A DNA stretch of 64,000 bases from Yersinia massiliensis (GCF_003048255.1 NZ_CP028487.1:4774001-4838000), one strand, 5' to 3'; positions 1 through 9,144 are shown, counted from the first letter of the stretch. Translations and numbers: made by a program. Notes: a model not told the origin generated them from the sequence alone.

Positions 1-462
1 GGTTACCCGAGCCTAGCCTCTGCGGCCTATGACCAAGGGCGCATTGCGGCGCAAGCGATGATCAAAGGCGAGGCGAATGTTCACTTGATAGAAGATATCC
101 CGACGGGTATCTACACCATTCCCGAAATTAGCTCGGTAGGTAAAACCGAACAAGAATTGACGGCAATGAAAGTGCCTTACGAGGTCGGTCGCGCGCAGTT
201 TAAACACTTAGCCCGCGCTCAAATTGTTGGGATGAATACTGGCAGCTTAAAAATTCTGTTCCATCGCGAAACTAAGCAGATACTTGGCATTCATTGCTTT
301 GGTGAGCGCGCGGCTGAAATTATCCACATTGGGCAAGCTATCATGGAGCAAAAAGGCGAAGGTAATACGATTGAATATTTCGTTAATACTACCTTCAATT
401 ATCCAACAATGGCTGAAGCCTACCGCGTAGCGGCACTCAATGGCTTAAACCGCCTGTTCTAA
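1..462 (+). CDS. sthA: Soluble pyridine nucleotide transhydrogenase, C-terminal part
   Basis: This is the 3' end of a gene that begins before the window; the frame is open from base 1. SthA is a cytoplasmic FAD enzyme that moves hydride between NADPH and NAD+. The visible 153 residues begin [18 protein letters not shown], which is the end of the FAD domain, and continue into the dimerisation domain of the disulfide-reductase superfamily, with conserved [19 protein letters not shown] near the end. The gene converges on oxyR and the two stop ends overlap by 18 bases. The same sthA/oxyR neighbourhood is known from E. coli. Identity is by recognition of the conserved C-terminal sequence. Confidence 0.95.
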   Translation, partial: GYPSLASAAYDQGRIAAQAMIKGEANVHLIEDIPTGIYTIPEISSVGKTEQELTAMKVPYEVGRAQFKHLARAQIVGMNTGSLKILFHRETKQILGIHCFGERAAEIIHIGQAIMEQKGEGNTIEYFVNTTFNYPTMAEAYRVAALNGLNRLF

Positions 463-1362
463 CGTTGGGTTCATGCGCGCTTGCATGTGCTCACGTATCG
501 CCTCGGCAAGTTGCTCATAGCGGCCACGCAATGGGGAGCCGGGGCGGTATACCAAGGCAATCGTACGCTTGGGAACCGGCTTATAACATTCCAGATAACA
601 TACTCCGTCACGCTGCCTTTCATTTGGCACAGCCAGTGAAGGCAAGAGTGTGATACCGCTACCTGCTGCAACCATATTGCGCAAAGTTTCTAAACTGGTG
701 GCACGGAAATGCGTGTCTTCATCTGCCCCTGCTTGGAAGCAAAAGCCCATCGCTTGATCGCGTAAACAGTGACCATCTTCCAGCATCAGCAACTTTTCAC
801 CCGCCAATTCATGCATTTGTACTCTGTCACGATCTGCCCATGGGTGATCGGCGTATATCGCCAATTGCATCGGTTCATCAAAGAGTGGGACTTCAATAAA
901 CGCCTCTGTTTCTTTGACTAGCGCAAGGATGGCACAGTCCAGCTTGCCACTGTCTAATTGAGCTAATAGGTTCTGGGTTTGTGCTTCATGCAGATACATT
1001 TCCAGTTTTGGGAATGTGTGATGCAGCGTTGGAATGATTTGCGGTAGTAAATAAGGCCCGACCGTTGGAATCAGTCCGATGTGCAAGGGTCCAGACATGC
1101 TCTCACCCTGTAAACTGGCCATTTCTTTCAACACTTTCACTTCACGCAGGACTGTTCTTGCCTGCTCCACCAGCAATAACCCAGCTTGAGTAAATAAGAC
1201 TTTACGGCTGGTGCGCTCCAACAGCATGACACCTAATTCATCTTCCAATTTACGAATTTGGCCGCTTAAGGTGGGTTGACTGACATGACAAGAATCGGCA
1301 GCACGCCGGAAATGCCTGAATTCAGCCAGCGCCACCAAGTATTCTAGATCACGAATGTTCAT
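445..1362 (-). CDS. oxyR: Hydrogen peroxide-sensing LysR-type regulator OxyR
   Basis: This 305-residue LysR-family activator has the same length as E. coli OxyR. The N-terminal winged helix-turn-helix lies at about residues 1-60 and the LysR sensor domain follows. The two cysteines that form the peroxide-induced disulfide are present at exactly C199 and C208 ([10 protein letters not shown]). It is divergent from the peroxiredoxin-glutaredoxin gene at 1509, which is therefore a likely target. Its 3' end overlaps the end of sthA by 18 bases. In E. coli the divergent partner of oxyR is the small RNA gene oxyS; here a protein gene occupies that side. Confidence 0.97.
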   Translation of the reverse strand: MNIRDLEYLVALAEFRHFRRAADSCHVSQPTLSGQIRKLEDELGVMLLERTSRKVLFTQAGLLLVEQARTVLREVKVLKEMASLQGESMSGPLHIGLIPTVGPYLLPQIIPTLHHTFPKLEMYLHEAQTQNLLAQLDSGKLDCAILALVKETEAFIEVPLFDEPMQLAIYADHPWADRDRVQMHELAGEKLLMLEDGHCLRDQAMGFCFQAGADEDTHFRATSLETLRNMVAAGSGITLLPSLAVPNERQRDGVCYLECYKPVPKRTIALVYRPGSPLRGRYEQLAEAIREHMQARMNPTLEQAV

Positions 1363-1392
1363 CGCTGCTCCACTTTATGATAGCCCTTGACG

Positions 1393-1434
1393 ATAGATAA
1401 GATAGCAACCAGTGATTAGAACTATCAAGCGATA
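1393..1434. promoter_or_regulatory. Candidate OxyR operator between oxyR and the peroxiredoxin gene
   Basis: The 146-base divergent intergenic region contains spaced tetrads resembling the OxyR pattern: ATAG at 1393 and 1402, ATTAG at 1415 and CTAT at 1422, followed by GATA at 1431. OxyR binds four ATAG/CTAT-like elements at roughly ten-base intervals. The spacing here is only approximate, so this is a pattern match and not a firm site. Confidence 0.4.
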
Positions 1435-1508
1435 AAATCAATAATGTTTCCCAACGAAGAAACACCCATAAAAATTTAAGCATTTAATTTTTTAATCAAG
1501 GAGTTGCA

Positions 1509-2240
1509 ATGTTCGCTAGCCAAGAAGGTCAAAAAATCCCACTGGTGACTTTCCATACCCGTCAGGGCGACAAGTGGATTGATGTCACTACCGACGATTT
1601 ATTTAGCAATAAAACCGTTATCGTATTTTCACTGCCCGGTGCTTTTACCCCGACCTGTTCTTCCAGCCATTTGCCACGCTATAACGAGCTGGCCGGTGTG
1701 TTTAAGCAACATGGCGTTGATAATATTTTGTGTGTTTCCGTCAACGACACCTTTGTGATGAATGCATGGAAGGCTGATCAACACGCTGAAAATATCACCT
1801 TTATTCCAGACGGCAATGGTGAATTCACCAAGAGCATGAACATGTTGGTTGAGAAGGCAGACCTTGGTTTCGGACCACGTTCTTGGCGTTACTCCATGCT
1901 GGTACGTAACGGTGTGGTTGAGAAAATGTTCGTTGAGCCGAATAAGCCAGGTGACCCGTTTGAAGTCTCTGATGCTGACACCATGCTGAAATATCTGGCA
2001 CCTGATTTTAAAGTGCAGGAATCTGTTTCAGTGTTCACCAAACCGGGCTGCCCATTCTGCGCCAAAGCGAAGCAAATGCTGCAAGAGCGCGGGATCCAAT
2101 ACGAAGAGATCGTGCTGGGTAAAGACGCCACAACCGTCAGTCTACGAGCGGTGACCGGTCGTGGGACTGTTCCACAAGTATATATCGGCGGACGCCACAT
2201 TGGCGGAAGTGATGATTTAGAGAATTATTTCTCTGCCTAA
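1509..2240 (+). CDS. Hybrid peroxiredoxin-glutaredoxin (Prx5-Grx fusion)
   Basis: This 243-residue fusion reduces hydrogen peroxide and alkyl hydroperoxides with glutathione. Residues 1 to about 165 form a Prx5-type peroxiredoxin with the peroxidatic cysteine C50 in [14 protein letters not shown] and a second cysteine at C75. Residues about 170-243 form a glutaredoxin domain with the active site CPFC at 181-184 and the glutathione-binding segment [18 protein letters not shown]. Such fusions are known in Haemophilus and other proteobacteria. The gene is divergent from oxyR, which implies peroxide induction. AAGGAG precedes the ATG. A UUCG-loop terminator follows at 2278-2303. Confidence 0.93.
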   Translation: MFASQEGQKIPLVTFHTRQGDKWIDVTTDDLFSNKTVIVFSLPGAFTPTCSSSHLPRYNELAGVFKQHGVDNILCVSVNDTFVMNAWKADQHAENITFIPDGNGEFTKSMNMLVEKADLGFGPRSWRYSMLVRNGVVEKMFVEPNKPGDPFEVSDADTMLKYLAPDFKVQESVSVFTKPGCPFCAKAKQMLQERGIQYEEIVLGKDATTVSLRAVTGRGTVPQVYIGGRHIGGSDDLENYFSA

Positions 2241-2277
2241 TAACATCAATAAAAATGAAGATGAAATGAAGTATTTT

Positions 2278-2303
2278 GGTAGGCTTCGGCCTACCGTTTT
2301 TTT
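2278..2303 (+). terminator. Rho-independent terminator after the peroxiredoxin-glutaredoxin gene
   Basis: A perfect 7-bp stem (GGTAGGC/GCCTACC) with a TTCG tetraloop is followed by G and a run of seven T. It lies between the fusion gene and the reductase at 2327, so the reductase is either reached by read-through or has its own promoter. Confidence 0.85.
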
Positions 2304-2326
2304 CTGTTTTCCAGTGAGGAGTAGAC

Positions 2327-3775
2327 ATGAAAACCTTAAACGTTGATGTTGCCGTTATCGGCGGTGGCACTGCTGGGCTCGGCGCTTATCGCGCTGCCAA
2401 ACTATCGACCCCAAGCGTGGTGATGATTGAAGGTGGCGAGTACGGCACGACCTGTGCACGCGTCGGTTGCATGCCATCCAAACTGTTGATTGCGGCGGCT
2501 GATGCCGTGCATCACATTGAAACCGCTCCCGGATTCGGTATTCATCCGCAAGGTAACACCTTGATTAATGGCCGTGAAGTCATGGACCGCGTGAAGCGTG
2601 AACGTGACCGCTTTGTTGGATTCGTATTGGAAGGCGTCGATAACATTCCGGCTGCTGATAAAATTCAGGGATATGCTCGCTTTATTGATGACAATACCCT
2701 GCAAGTAGATGATCACACCCGTATTGTTGCACAGAGAATTGTCATCGCAACAGGTTCCAGACCCACTTGGCCTGCTGCTTGGAATGCGCTGGGTGATCGA
2801 TTGATTGTGAATGATGACGTTTTTGACTGGGACGATTTACCTGAATCGGTCGCCGTTTTCGGCCCTGGCGTCATCGGGTTGGAACTGGGTCAAGCACTGC
2901 ATCGGTTGGGCGTTCAGGTGAAAGTATTCGGTGTCGGCGGTGGCGTCGGCCCACTCACTGATAGCATTGTTCGCACTTACGCAGCAAAAACACTGGGTGA
3001 AGAATTCTACCTTGATCCGGATGTGACCGTCGAAGTCATGCAACGCGAAGGGGATAAAGTCTTTATTCGTTATCTCGATAAAAACGATAAGCCACAAGAG
3101 ATTATGGTGGATTATGTTTTGGCAGCTACGGGTCGCCGCCCGAATGTCGATAAGCTGGGACTGGAAAATACCGCACTGGTTCTTGATGAACGCGGTGTGC
3201 CACCGGCCGACAAATTGACAATGCAAACCAGCGTGCCACATATTTTTATCGCCGGTGATGCCAGTAACCAATTACCGCTTCTGCATGAAGCTAGTGACCA
3301 AGCTCGTATCGCTGGCGTGAATGCCGGTGGTTTCCCTGAAGTGGTACCAGGTTTACGCCGTAGCCCAATTTCAGTGGTTTTCTCGGACCCGCAAATTGCC
3401 ATGGTAGGTTCAACTTTCCGCGAATTGACGCAGAAATTCAGTGCGTGCGGTTGTTTTGAAATCGGTGAAGTCTCTTTCGAAAATCAGGGTCGTTCACGGG
3501 TAATGCTAAAGAACAAAGGTATTTTACGCGTTTATGGTGAGCAGGGGACGGGCCGTTTTTTAGGTGCTGAAATGATGGGGCCAAGTGCCGAGCACATAGC
3601 TCATCTGTTGGCTTGGGCGCATCAACAGCAAATGACTATCGACCAAATGCTGGATATGCCTTTTTACCATCCCGTGATTGAGGAAGGTTTGCGTACCGCA
3701 TTACGTGATTTGCAGTCCAAGTTGAGGCTGGGCGCCGATGAAGCCGAACGTTGCTTACGTTGTCCTGGCGAATAA
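2327..3775 (+). CDS. FAD-dependent pyridine nucleotide-disulfide oxidoreductase (dihydrolipoamide dehydrogenase-like) with C-terminal CxxC
   Basis: This 482-residue flavoprotein belongs to the lipoamide dehydrogenase/glutathione reductase family. Visible features are the FAD-binding glycines at residues 12-17 (GGGTAG), the redox disulfide C43/C48 in TTCARVGCMPSK, an NAD(P)-binding segment FGPGVIGLELGQAL, the second FAD motif IFIAGDAS, and the catalytic histidine motif FYHPVIEEGL. Unusually for an Lpd, the C-terminus ends with a second cysteine pair, C476 and C479 (RCLRCPGE), resembling the extra redox pair of mercuric and thioredoxin reductases. It is not beside any 2-oxoacid dehydrogenase genes. 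It follows the Prx-Grx fusion, so a role in thiol or peroxide metabolism is plausible; the true substrate is unknown. Confidence 0.85.
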   Translation: MKTLNVDVAVIGGGTAGLGAYRAAKLSTPSVVMIEGGEYGTTCARVGCMPSKLLIAAADAVHHIETAPGFGIHPQGNTLINGREVMDRVKRERDRFVGFVLEGVDNIPAADKIQGYARFIDDNTLQVDDHTRIVAQRIVIATGSRPTWPAAWNALGDRLIVNDDVFDWDDLPESVAVFGPGVIGLELGQALHRLGVQVKVFGVGGGVGPLTDSIVRTYAAKTLGEEFYLDPDVTVEVMQREGDKVFIRYLDKNDKPQEIMVDYVLAATGRRPNVDKLGLENTALVLDERGVPPADKLTMQTSVPHIFIAGDASNQLPLLHEASDQARIAGVNAGGFPEVVPGLRRSPISVVFSDPQIAMVGSTFRELTQKFSACGCFEIGEVSFENQGRSRVMLKNKGILRVYGEQGTGRFLGAEMMGPSAEHIAHLLAWAHQQQMTIDQMLDMPFYHPVIEEGLRTALRDLQSKLRLGADEAERCLRCPGE

Positions 3776-3849
3776 TATTTCTGGCTAATCCATCTGAAGA
3801 AGGGGTGAGCCTAAATCGCTATCTTTGCGCACGGTTAGCCGTATGAATA

Positions 3850-3886
3850 AAACCTGTCGGGCTGGTATCTTCCCCTCGACAGGTTT
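3850..3886. terminator. Bidirectional terminator between the disulfide reductase and hasB
   Basis: A perfect 10-bp stem (AAACCTGTCG/CGACAGGTTT) encloses a 17-base loop. T-rich sequence follows it in both directions, and it sits between two convergent genes (ends at 3775 and 3925). Confidence 0.75.
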
Positions 3887-3924
3887 GTATTGTTAATGTC
3901 GCCGATCCCCCGTGACCAAGAGCA

Positions 3925-4761
3925 TTAGCTTTTGTTCTTCAGATCAAAACCAATGGGTAATGCTAATGTTATTTGCCCATGTGATAACAATTCATTAGGG
4001 GGCTTGGGTAACGGTTGAGCACGCTTAATCAGTGCTAATGCTTCACGATCTAAAATCGCTACCCCACTGCTTTTAACCAATTGAGCTGAGAGAACATTTC
4101 CGTCTTGATTAACGATAAAACGGATAGTGGCGATACCTTGTTGCCGCTGCTTTTTGGCAATGGGTGGATAGCGCTTAAACCCTATCAGATGCCCTTGTAA
4201 GCGGCTTCGCCAATTCATTTTAATCTGTTGCATGTGCAAAGAATCGCTATTCATCGCGGCGGCAGTTTCCTGACTTTGGCCTGATAACGAGGTACTGGCT
4301 GTTGCTGCGGGTAACGATGACTTGCTCGGGTGATGCAAGGTTTCTTCGGTCACGGGCTTACGTGGCTTCGTCACGTCTTGCTGCGGTCGTTTTGGTTTGG
4401 TCTGCTGCTTTTTAATGATCTCCCGCTCTTTTTCAACATTCAAAATGGCATTAGGGCTTTCAGGAGCCGTCAGTAACTCACTGGTTTGTTCTGGTGGTTC
4501 CTCAGTGGGATCAACGGCGGCCTCGCTAGCATTTTGGGTTATTCCCACAACTGGATGTGGTTTTACATTGGGGGTAAATGCAGGCTCAGCCGCCAAACGG
4601 ACCATCACGGCCATAGGATACGAGTTTAGGACTGTGGTGGGGATAGCAGCCAAACTCAGCCACCAAAGCAGATAGGCATGAACACAACTCGCCAATATGG
4701 CACTGCTCAACCAAAGAGTCATGCGGTTGTTATTCTGTCTTATTTTCATGTAGTTAATCAT
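3925..4761 (-). CDS. hasB: HasB, TonB paralogue dedicated to heme uptake
   Basis: This 278-residue inner-membrane protein delivers proton-motive energy to the HasR receptor. A transmembrane anchor lies at about residues 14-36 (LWLSSAILASCVHAYLLWWL). It is followed by a Pro/Glu/Lys-rich periplasmic linker (about 80-150) and a C-terminal TonB fold with YPPIAKKQRQQGIATIRF and VKSSGVAILDREAL. It is the last gene of the has operon, 51 bases after hasE. A second ATG four codons in is an alternative start, and neither has a strong ribosome binding site. The operon position and low similarity to the housekeeping TonB support HasB rather than TonB. Confidence 0.92.
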   Translation of the reverse strand: MINYMKIRQNNNRMTLWLSSAILASCVHAYLLWWLSLAAIPTTVLNSYPMAVMVRLAAEPAFTPNVKPHPVVGITQNASEAAVDPTEEPPEQTSELLTAPESPNAILNVEKEREIIKKQQTKPKRPQQDVTKPRKPVTEETLHHPSKSSLPAATASTSLSGQSQETAAAMNSDSLHMQQIKMNWRSRLQGHLIGFKRYPPIAKKQRQQGIATIRFIVNQDGNVLSAQLVKSSGVAILDREALALIKRAQPLPKPPNELLSHGQITLALPIGFDLKNKS

Positions 4762-4812
4762 TGTATTTCTTTATTTTTTAACGAGTTATCGAAATGTTAC
4801 TTACATCGGAGG

Positions 4813-6153
4813 CTATTCTTCGGCAAACGCAACATGCAGACGATCGGTTAGCGGCTTAAATAAATAGTTAAGCAATGACCTCTCTCCTGTGCGGATGAAA
4901 ACATCAACTGACATACCGGGCCGAATTTTTAGCGCAGTTGGGTGAGTATCGATCAGGATGGTGAGCGGGTAATAAGGCTCTAGCGTTTGTGCATGTTGCA
5001 TTCGATCAGCCCCAATGTGCGAGACAGATCCATAAAGCCGTGGAGTGGTACTTTGATTAAACGCTGAGAAATTAAGGTCAACCGGCAATCCAATCATGGC
5101 TTTATCAATGAGTGCTACTGGGAGCTGGGCTTCAACCAACAAAGGTTGCCCGCTGGGAACCAATTCCATCAATGTTTGCCCAGTGCTCACGACACCACCG
5201 ATAGTATGTTGCGCAAGCGCGATAACTGAACCGCTGACAGGTGCGATGATTCGGGTATTATCCAATTCATATTCCGCAATACTCAAACGCTGTGCCAACT
5301 CTTGTTTATTTTGCTGTGCTTTGGCGAGTTGCTCGCGATTCTCGCTTTGATACTGTTCGTGACGCTGTGAAATATGCTGCTCCGTTTCATCGATAAGCTT
5401 ATACAACTCCCCGATATCACTCTCGTTTTGCGCAACATTGGTGCGCAAAGAAATGGCCTGACGCTCCATTTCTAATAATTGATTCTTGGCAACATGACCC
5501 TGTTTTGCCAACGACTGCACGCCATGTAACTGTTGTTGGAATAATTCCAGTTGATGATGGTTATTCTCACGTAGGATTTGTAGGCCGCTTAATCGGCTCT
5601 GATGGCGGGCTATTTGCGCCGATAGCCGCGCAATTTCGCTCAATTGAGCTTGGCGGCGGTGCTGAAAAAGCTGTTGCTGTAAGACGATAATGCCTTCAAC
5701 AAATGAGTGCGCCGAATCCTGAAGTAATTCCTCAGCAAAATGAATCTCCGGTAAATCATGTTGCTCGGCGACTAAACGAGCGTCTTGAGCCAATGCATTG
5801 AGGTACTGTTGCTGTAGATTATCCCGATGGCTTCGTATCGCAGTATCATCTAAGGTGATGAGTAATTGCCCTTCGACAACCTCGTCCCCTTCGGCAACAT
5901 GTATTTGCTGAATACGCCCACCTTGCATGGGCTGAATCACTTTATGGTTTTCAGCAACGACAATTTGCCCCGCGACAGCAATACCTTTATCTAAAGGCGC
6001 TAACCCAGCCCAAAACAAGAAACTGCAGAAACCGCCCAAAACCAATAACCCCCCTAGATTCAAGTAGCGCTCGCTATTGGTTTGCAGCGGTGGGGGGCTT
6101 TGTTGATGGTGACTCACAACTGCCATCAGGTTATGACTCTTTTCAGGTGACAT
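4813..6153 (-). CDS. hasE: HasE, membrane fusion protein of the HasA type I exporter
   Basis: This 446-residue HlyD/PrtE-family adaptor bridges the HasD ABC transporter to a TolC-like outer-membrane channel. A short cytoplasmic N-terminus is followed by one transmembrane helix at about residues 30-52. The lipoyl half-motif GGRIQQIHVAEGDEVVEGQL, a long Gln/Glu-rich coiled coil (about 110-300) and a C-terminal beta domain with IRPGMSVDVFIRTGERS follow. I chose the ATG at 6153 because GGGAG lies just upstream and this start does not run into hasD, which ends at 6189. The frame is open further upstream to 6249, but that would overlap hasD by 61 bases. Confidence 0.94.
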   Translation of the reverse strand: MSPEKSHNLMAVVSHHQQSPPPLQTNSERYLNLGGLLVLGGFCSFLFWAGLAPLDKGIAVAGQIVVAENHKVIQPMQGGRIQQIHVAEGDEVVEGQLLITLDDTAIRSHRDNLQQQYLNALAQDARLVAEQHDLPEIHFAEELLQDSAHSFVEGIIVLQQQLFQHRRQAQLSEIARLSAQIARHQSRLSGLQILRENNHHQLELFQQQLHGVQSLAKQGHVAKNQLLEMERQAISLRTNVAQNESDIGELYKLIDETEQHISQRHEQYQSENREQLAKAQQNKQELAQRLSIAEYELDNTRIIAPVSGSVIALAQHTIGGVVSTGQTLMELVPSGQPLLVEAQLPVALIDKAMIGLPVDLNFSAFNQSTTPRLYGSVSHIGADRMQHAQTLEPYYPLTILIDTHPTALKIRPGMSVDVFIRTGERSLLNYLFKPLTDRLHVAFAEE

Positions 6154-6188
6154 CTGTTTTCTCCCTTCCGTGGAATCTATATCTAACG

Positions 6189-8009
6189 TTATGGTTTTTC
6201 TGAAGCAGTACGCGTTGGTGCCACACCATATGACGCAGCGTTGCTCCAATTATTTTTATTATTGAATGCTTTTACATTCGGTTTGGTCGTAGGCTTGTCC
6301 TGTCCTTTACCGCCGTGCAAAACCGACTGAGTGCGACCAAATAATTCCATCTGGCCATTATTGAGTAACAACAGATAATCGCTGCCGGATAAAAGCGCTG
6401 GCTTATGGGTAATCATCACGATGGTGCAACCCTGTTGTTTTAGTTGCACAATGCTATCAAGTAAGGCTTTTTCGCCCTCCTTATCCAAGCTGGCATTGGG
6501 TTCATCTAACACAATCAGCCGTGGTATGCCGTACATAGCTCGCGCCAAAGCGATGCGCTGGCGCTGACCGCCAGACAGCCCTTCCCCCTCATCCCCGAGC
6601 AAGGTGTCATAGCCTTGTGGTAGGTGGAGGATTAACTCATGTACATCAGCGAGCTGCGCAGCTGCGGTCACTTTTGCGGTATCAATCTGGCCAAAACGCG
6701 CAATATTTTCAGCAATAGAGCCACGAAATAGCTGGATATCTTGCGGCAGGTAACCAATAAACTCCCCTAATCGAGTTTTATCCCATTGAGACAAGTTGGC
6801 ACTGTCTAAGCGGACTGAGCCACTTAAGGCCGGTTTGCAGGCCACCAACAATTTTGCCAACGTACTTTTCCCACTGCCCGATGGCCCTAAAACGCCAAGA
6901 ACATCACCGGGTTGCAACTCAAAACTAATGGCCTGTAACACGGGGTGATGTGTGCCTGGTTTACAGACCGTCAGCTGTGTCACGCTTAGCTTCCCTGTTG
7001 GAGGAGATAGCTGCATACCGGCGTGAACAGGTGGATGTTGGCTGAGCAAGTTGGTCAGACGCAGATAAGACAATCGCGCATGACTCCACTGTTTCCAAAC
7101 AGCAATAACTTGATCGATGGGGCTTAATACGCGCCCAATTAAAATGGATCCTGCGATCATCACGCCCGCCGTAATGGCACCATCAATAACCAGCAATGCA
7201 CCTAACCCCAGCATCATTGATTGCAACGCCTGTCGGCTGGCCTTCGATATGGCGGTCACTTGACTACTCTTATCACTGGCAAGGTTTTGCTGATAAAGAA
7301 AATGGGAATGTGATGCGAGCCAACGCTGACGTAATGCCGTTAGCATCCCCATCGCTTCAATGGCATCTGCATTACGTAAATTCGCATTTGCCTGTTGGGT
7401 GGCTTGGGAAGTGATGACTGATGCGGCTTTAAGGGGCTTTTTACCGATGGAATGATTGAGCCAGGCGAGGAAAATCAATATTCCCGCACCTAGAGTAGCT
7501 AATACACCAAGCCAAGGGTGAAGTAAGAAAATCACCATTAAATACAGTGGAAACCAAGGCGCATCAAAAAAAGCAAACAGCGCTTGACCTGTCGCGAATT
7601 GGCGTAGAATGGTGAGGTCATTTAATGCTTGCGCAGCGGGTGCTTTATCGCCCACGAGTTGAGAAGCAAAGGCGGCATTAAATACTTGCTGATTCAACTG
7701 CATATCCATTCGTGTTCCGAGCCGGATAACAACGGCACTGCGAACCCATTCTAATAAGCCAATAAAAGCAAATACGCCAAGCACAAGGATGGTCAGCATG
7801 AATAACGTCATGGTATTGGTTGAGGCAAGAACGCGGTCATAAACTTGCAGCATATAAATTGCTGGCGCTAACATCAGTAAATTAATTACAGCAGTAAATA
7901 ATCCGATTCCCCAAAGGTTTTTTTTGTGATCGGCTAATATCGAGAAAATAGTTGGGGAGGCCGAAGAATGATTGGGCGTTTTTCTGAAGTCCATGGCATC
8001 CATTTCCAT
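6189..8009 (-). CDS. hasD: HasD, ABC transporter ATPase/permease for HasA secretion
   Basis: This 606-residue type I secretion ABC protein of the PrtD family exports the hemophore directly from cytoplasm to medium. The N-terminal half is a transmembrane domain with about six helices (residues about 30-310). The nucleotide-binding domain has Walker A GPSGSGKS at 375-382, the signature LSGGQ at 478-482 and Walker B LIVLDE at 498-503. There is no N-terminal C39 peptidase domain, as expected for exporters of substrates with C-terminal signals. Three in-frame ATGs within the first six codons (8009, 8003, 7994) make the exact start uncertain. It is followed 35 bases later by hasE. Confidence 0.95.
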   Translation of the reverse strand: MEMDAMDFRKTPNHSSASPTIFSILADHKKNLWGIGLFTAVINLLMLAPAIYMLQVYDRVLASTNTMTLFMLTILVLGVFAFIGLLEWVRSAVVIRLGTRMDMQLNQQVFNAAFASQLVGDKAPAAQALNDLTILRQFATGQALFAFFDAPWFPLYLMVIFLLHPWLGVLATLGAGILIFLAWLNHSIGKKPLKAASVITSQATQQANANLRNADAIEAMGMLTALRQRWLASHSHFLYQQNLASDKSSQVTAISKASRQALQSMMLGLGALLVIDGAITAGVMIAGSILIGRVLSPIDQVIAVWKQWSHARLSYLRLTNLLSQHPPVHAGMQLSPPTGKLSVTQLTVCKPGTHHPVLQAISFELQPGDVLGVLGPSGSGKSTLAKLLVACKPALSGSVRLDSANLSQWDKTRLGEFIGYLPQDIQLFRGSIAENIARFGQIDTAKVTAAAQLADVHELILHLPQGYDTLLGDEGEGLSGGQRQRIALARAMYGIPRLIVLDEPNASLDKEGEKALLDSIVQLKQQGCTIVMITHKPALLSGSDYLLLLNNGQMELFGRTQSVLHGGKGQDKPTTKPNVKAFNNKNNWSNAASYGVAPTRTASEKP

Positions 8010-8462
8010 ACTAAAAGTAATATAATTGTCAGATTTAAAATCGCGCTATTGGCTTGTCAGATTATCGATAAATTAAAATACCACCAATATCGATAAATCA
8101 GAATTATTCAGATAGTGATAATGGTATACTTCCTTAGTTATTACACTACTCACCACCCGTCTTTAACTGCTTGACGATAAACTGCAATATCGTGTCATTC
8201 AACAGTGGATTTAACTTCGATTTTATCACTATATTAATATCCATTTTAAATAAAAGATATAACATTAGTTATTTAACCATTATTGGTTGGTGAATTTCTT
8301 ATTTTTAAATTTATTTAATTTTATTCACTTTTATTTTTAATAACATGAGGTAAACCACCACCGCCGCCAATAAACCAGTTCACCAGAGAACGGTGGTGGA
8401 GTACTGTAAGTTAATTCATCAAATAACACTTTTCTGACCGTCTATCTCGGGCTGAAATAGAT
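8010..8462. promoter_or_regulatory. 453-base hasA-hasD intergenic region with attenuator-like hairpin at 8355-8399
   Basis: No coding sequence is seen here. Next to hasA, a perfect 9-bp stem (CCACCACCG at 8355-8363 with CGGTGGTGG at 8391-8399) encloses a 27-base loop that can itself fold (GTTC...GAAC). On the minus strand the stem is followed by TTTACCTCATG and then very AT-rich sequence up to hasD. It could act as a partial terminator or as a 3' stabiliser that keeps hasA mRNA more abundant than hasD/E/B. The rest (about 8030-8340) is AT-rich and featureless to me. Confidence 0.5.
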
Positions 8463-9059
8463 TTATGCAGCAATCAACAGTGCATCACTATCATCTGCAA
8501 TTCCGACAGTGGCAATTTCTGGGGCATCACACATCACATCGAATTGGCTAGCAATATCTATATCTTTGAGTTTTGCATCTACATCAATGCCCTTAGCTTT
8601 AAGGATTTCGAGCATGGGTTCGGCGTTGCCTCGCATTAAGCCAAACACCGATTTATGCATTTCTCCTTGCTGATTTTCTTCCTTCGATTTGTTATCGTCG
8701 AATTCGCCAGAAATATCCAACCCACTTAATTTTAGCTGTACTTCACTCAGGTATTTACCATTAGGATTAGAGGTAAGTTCCTCCCCCAGTTCTAAGCTAT
8801 CAATTTTGCCGTAGAACGTATGTTGTGGCATAAAGGAGTAAGTTACATCCCCTTCAACAATCAGCCCAGTACTACCGCCATGGGAGCTAGGTAGAGAGTA
8901 TTTGGTACCTGAAAAGCCGGTCCCTCCTTCAAAATCTCCGTATTTGCGGTCACCTCTGGCTGCTTCCATGATATCACCATGCTTGTCTGCCCAGACTTTA
9001 GCATAAGTTGAAATGGAATAATCAGCGAGTTCGCTATCGTATTTAATGGTTATGGTCAT
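8463..9059 (-). CDS. hasA: HasA, secreted heme-binding hemophore
   Basis: This 198-residue protein has no N-terminal signal peptide and ends in LLIAA, the C-terminal signal type used by the HasDE exporter. Alignment by eye to the known hemophores places the conserved heme-ligand tyrosine at Y74 (DVTYSFMP) with its partner histidine at H80 (QHTFYGKIDSL). The second axial ligand of the Serratia protein, H32, is replaced here by E32 (GDIMEAA); I recall Gln at this position in Y. pestis. The protein takes heme outside the cell and passes it to HasR. It lies between hasR and hasD with hairpins on both sides. Confidence 0.95.
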   Translation of the reverse strand: MTITIKYDSELADYSISTYAKVWADKHGDIMEAARGDRKYGDFEGGTGFSGTKYSLPSSHGGSTGLIVEGDVTYSFMPQHTFYGKIDSLELGEELTSNPNGKYLSEVQLKLSGLDISGEFDDNKSKEENQQGEMHKSVFGLMRGNAEPMLEILKAKGIDVDAKLKDIDIASQFDVMCDAPEIATVGIADDSDALLIAA

Positions 9060-9121
9060 AATAATTTCCTTATATTAGTTAACAACGAATGAGTGACTCA
9101 TCATTGAGCCACCCTGACTCA

Positions 9122-9144
9122 CAGGTGAATGTGTTATTCACCTG
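9122..9144 (-). promoter_or_regulatory. Perfect hairpin in the hasR-hasA gap
   Basis: A 9-bp perfect stem (CAGGTGAAT/ATTCACCTG) has a 5-base loop and lies 60 bases upstream of the hasA start and 85 bases after the hasR stop. There is no T-run on the minus strand after it, so a processing or stability element is more likely than a full terminator. Confidence 0.45.

Noticed and set aside
2837..3271. 144-codon frame antisense to the disulfide reductase
   Set aside because: The plus-strand frame is a clear flavoprotein over the same bases.
6154..6249. Upstream start of hasE overlapping hasD
   Set aside because: The extra 32 residues are not adaptor-like and overlap hasD coding sequence; 6153 has a good ribosome binding site.
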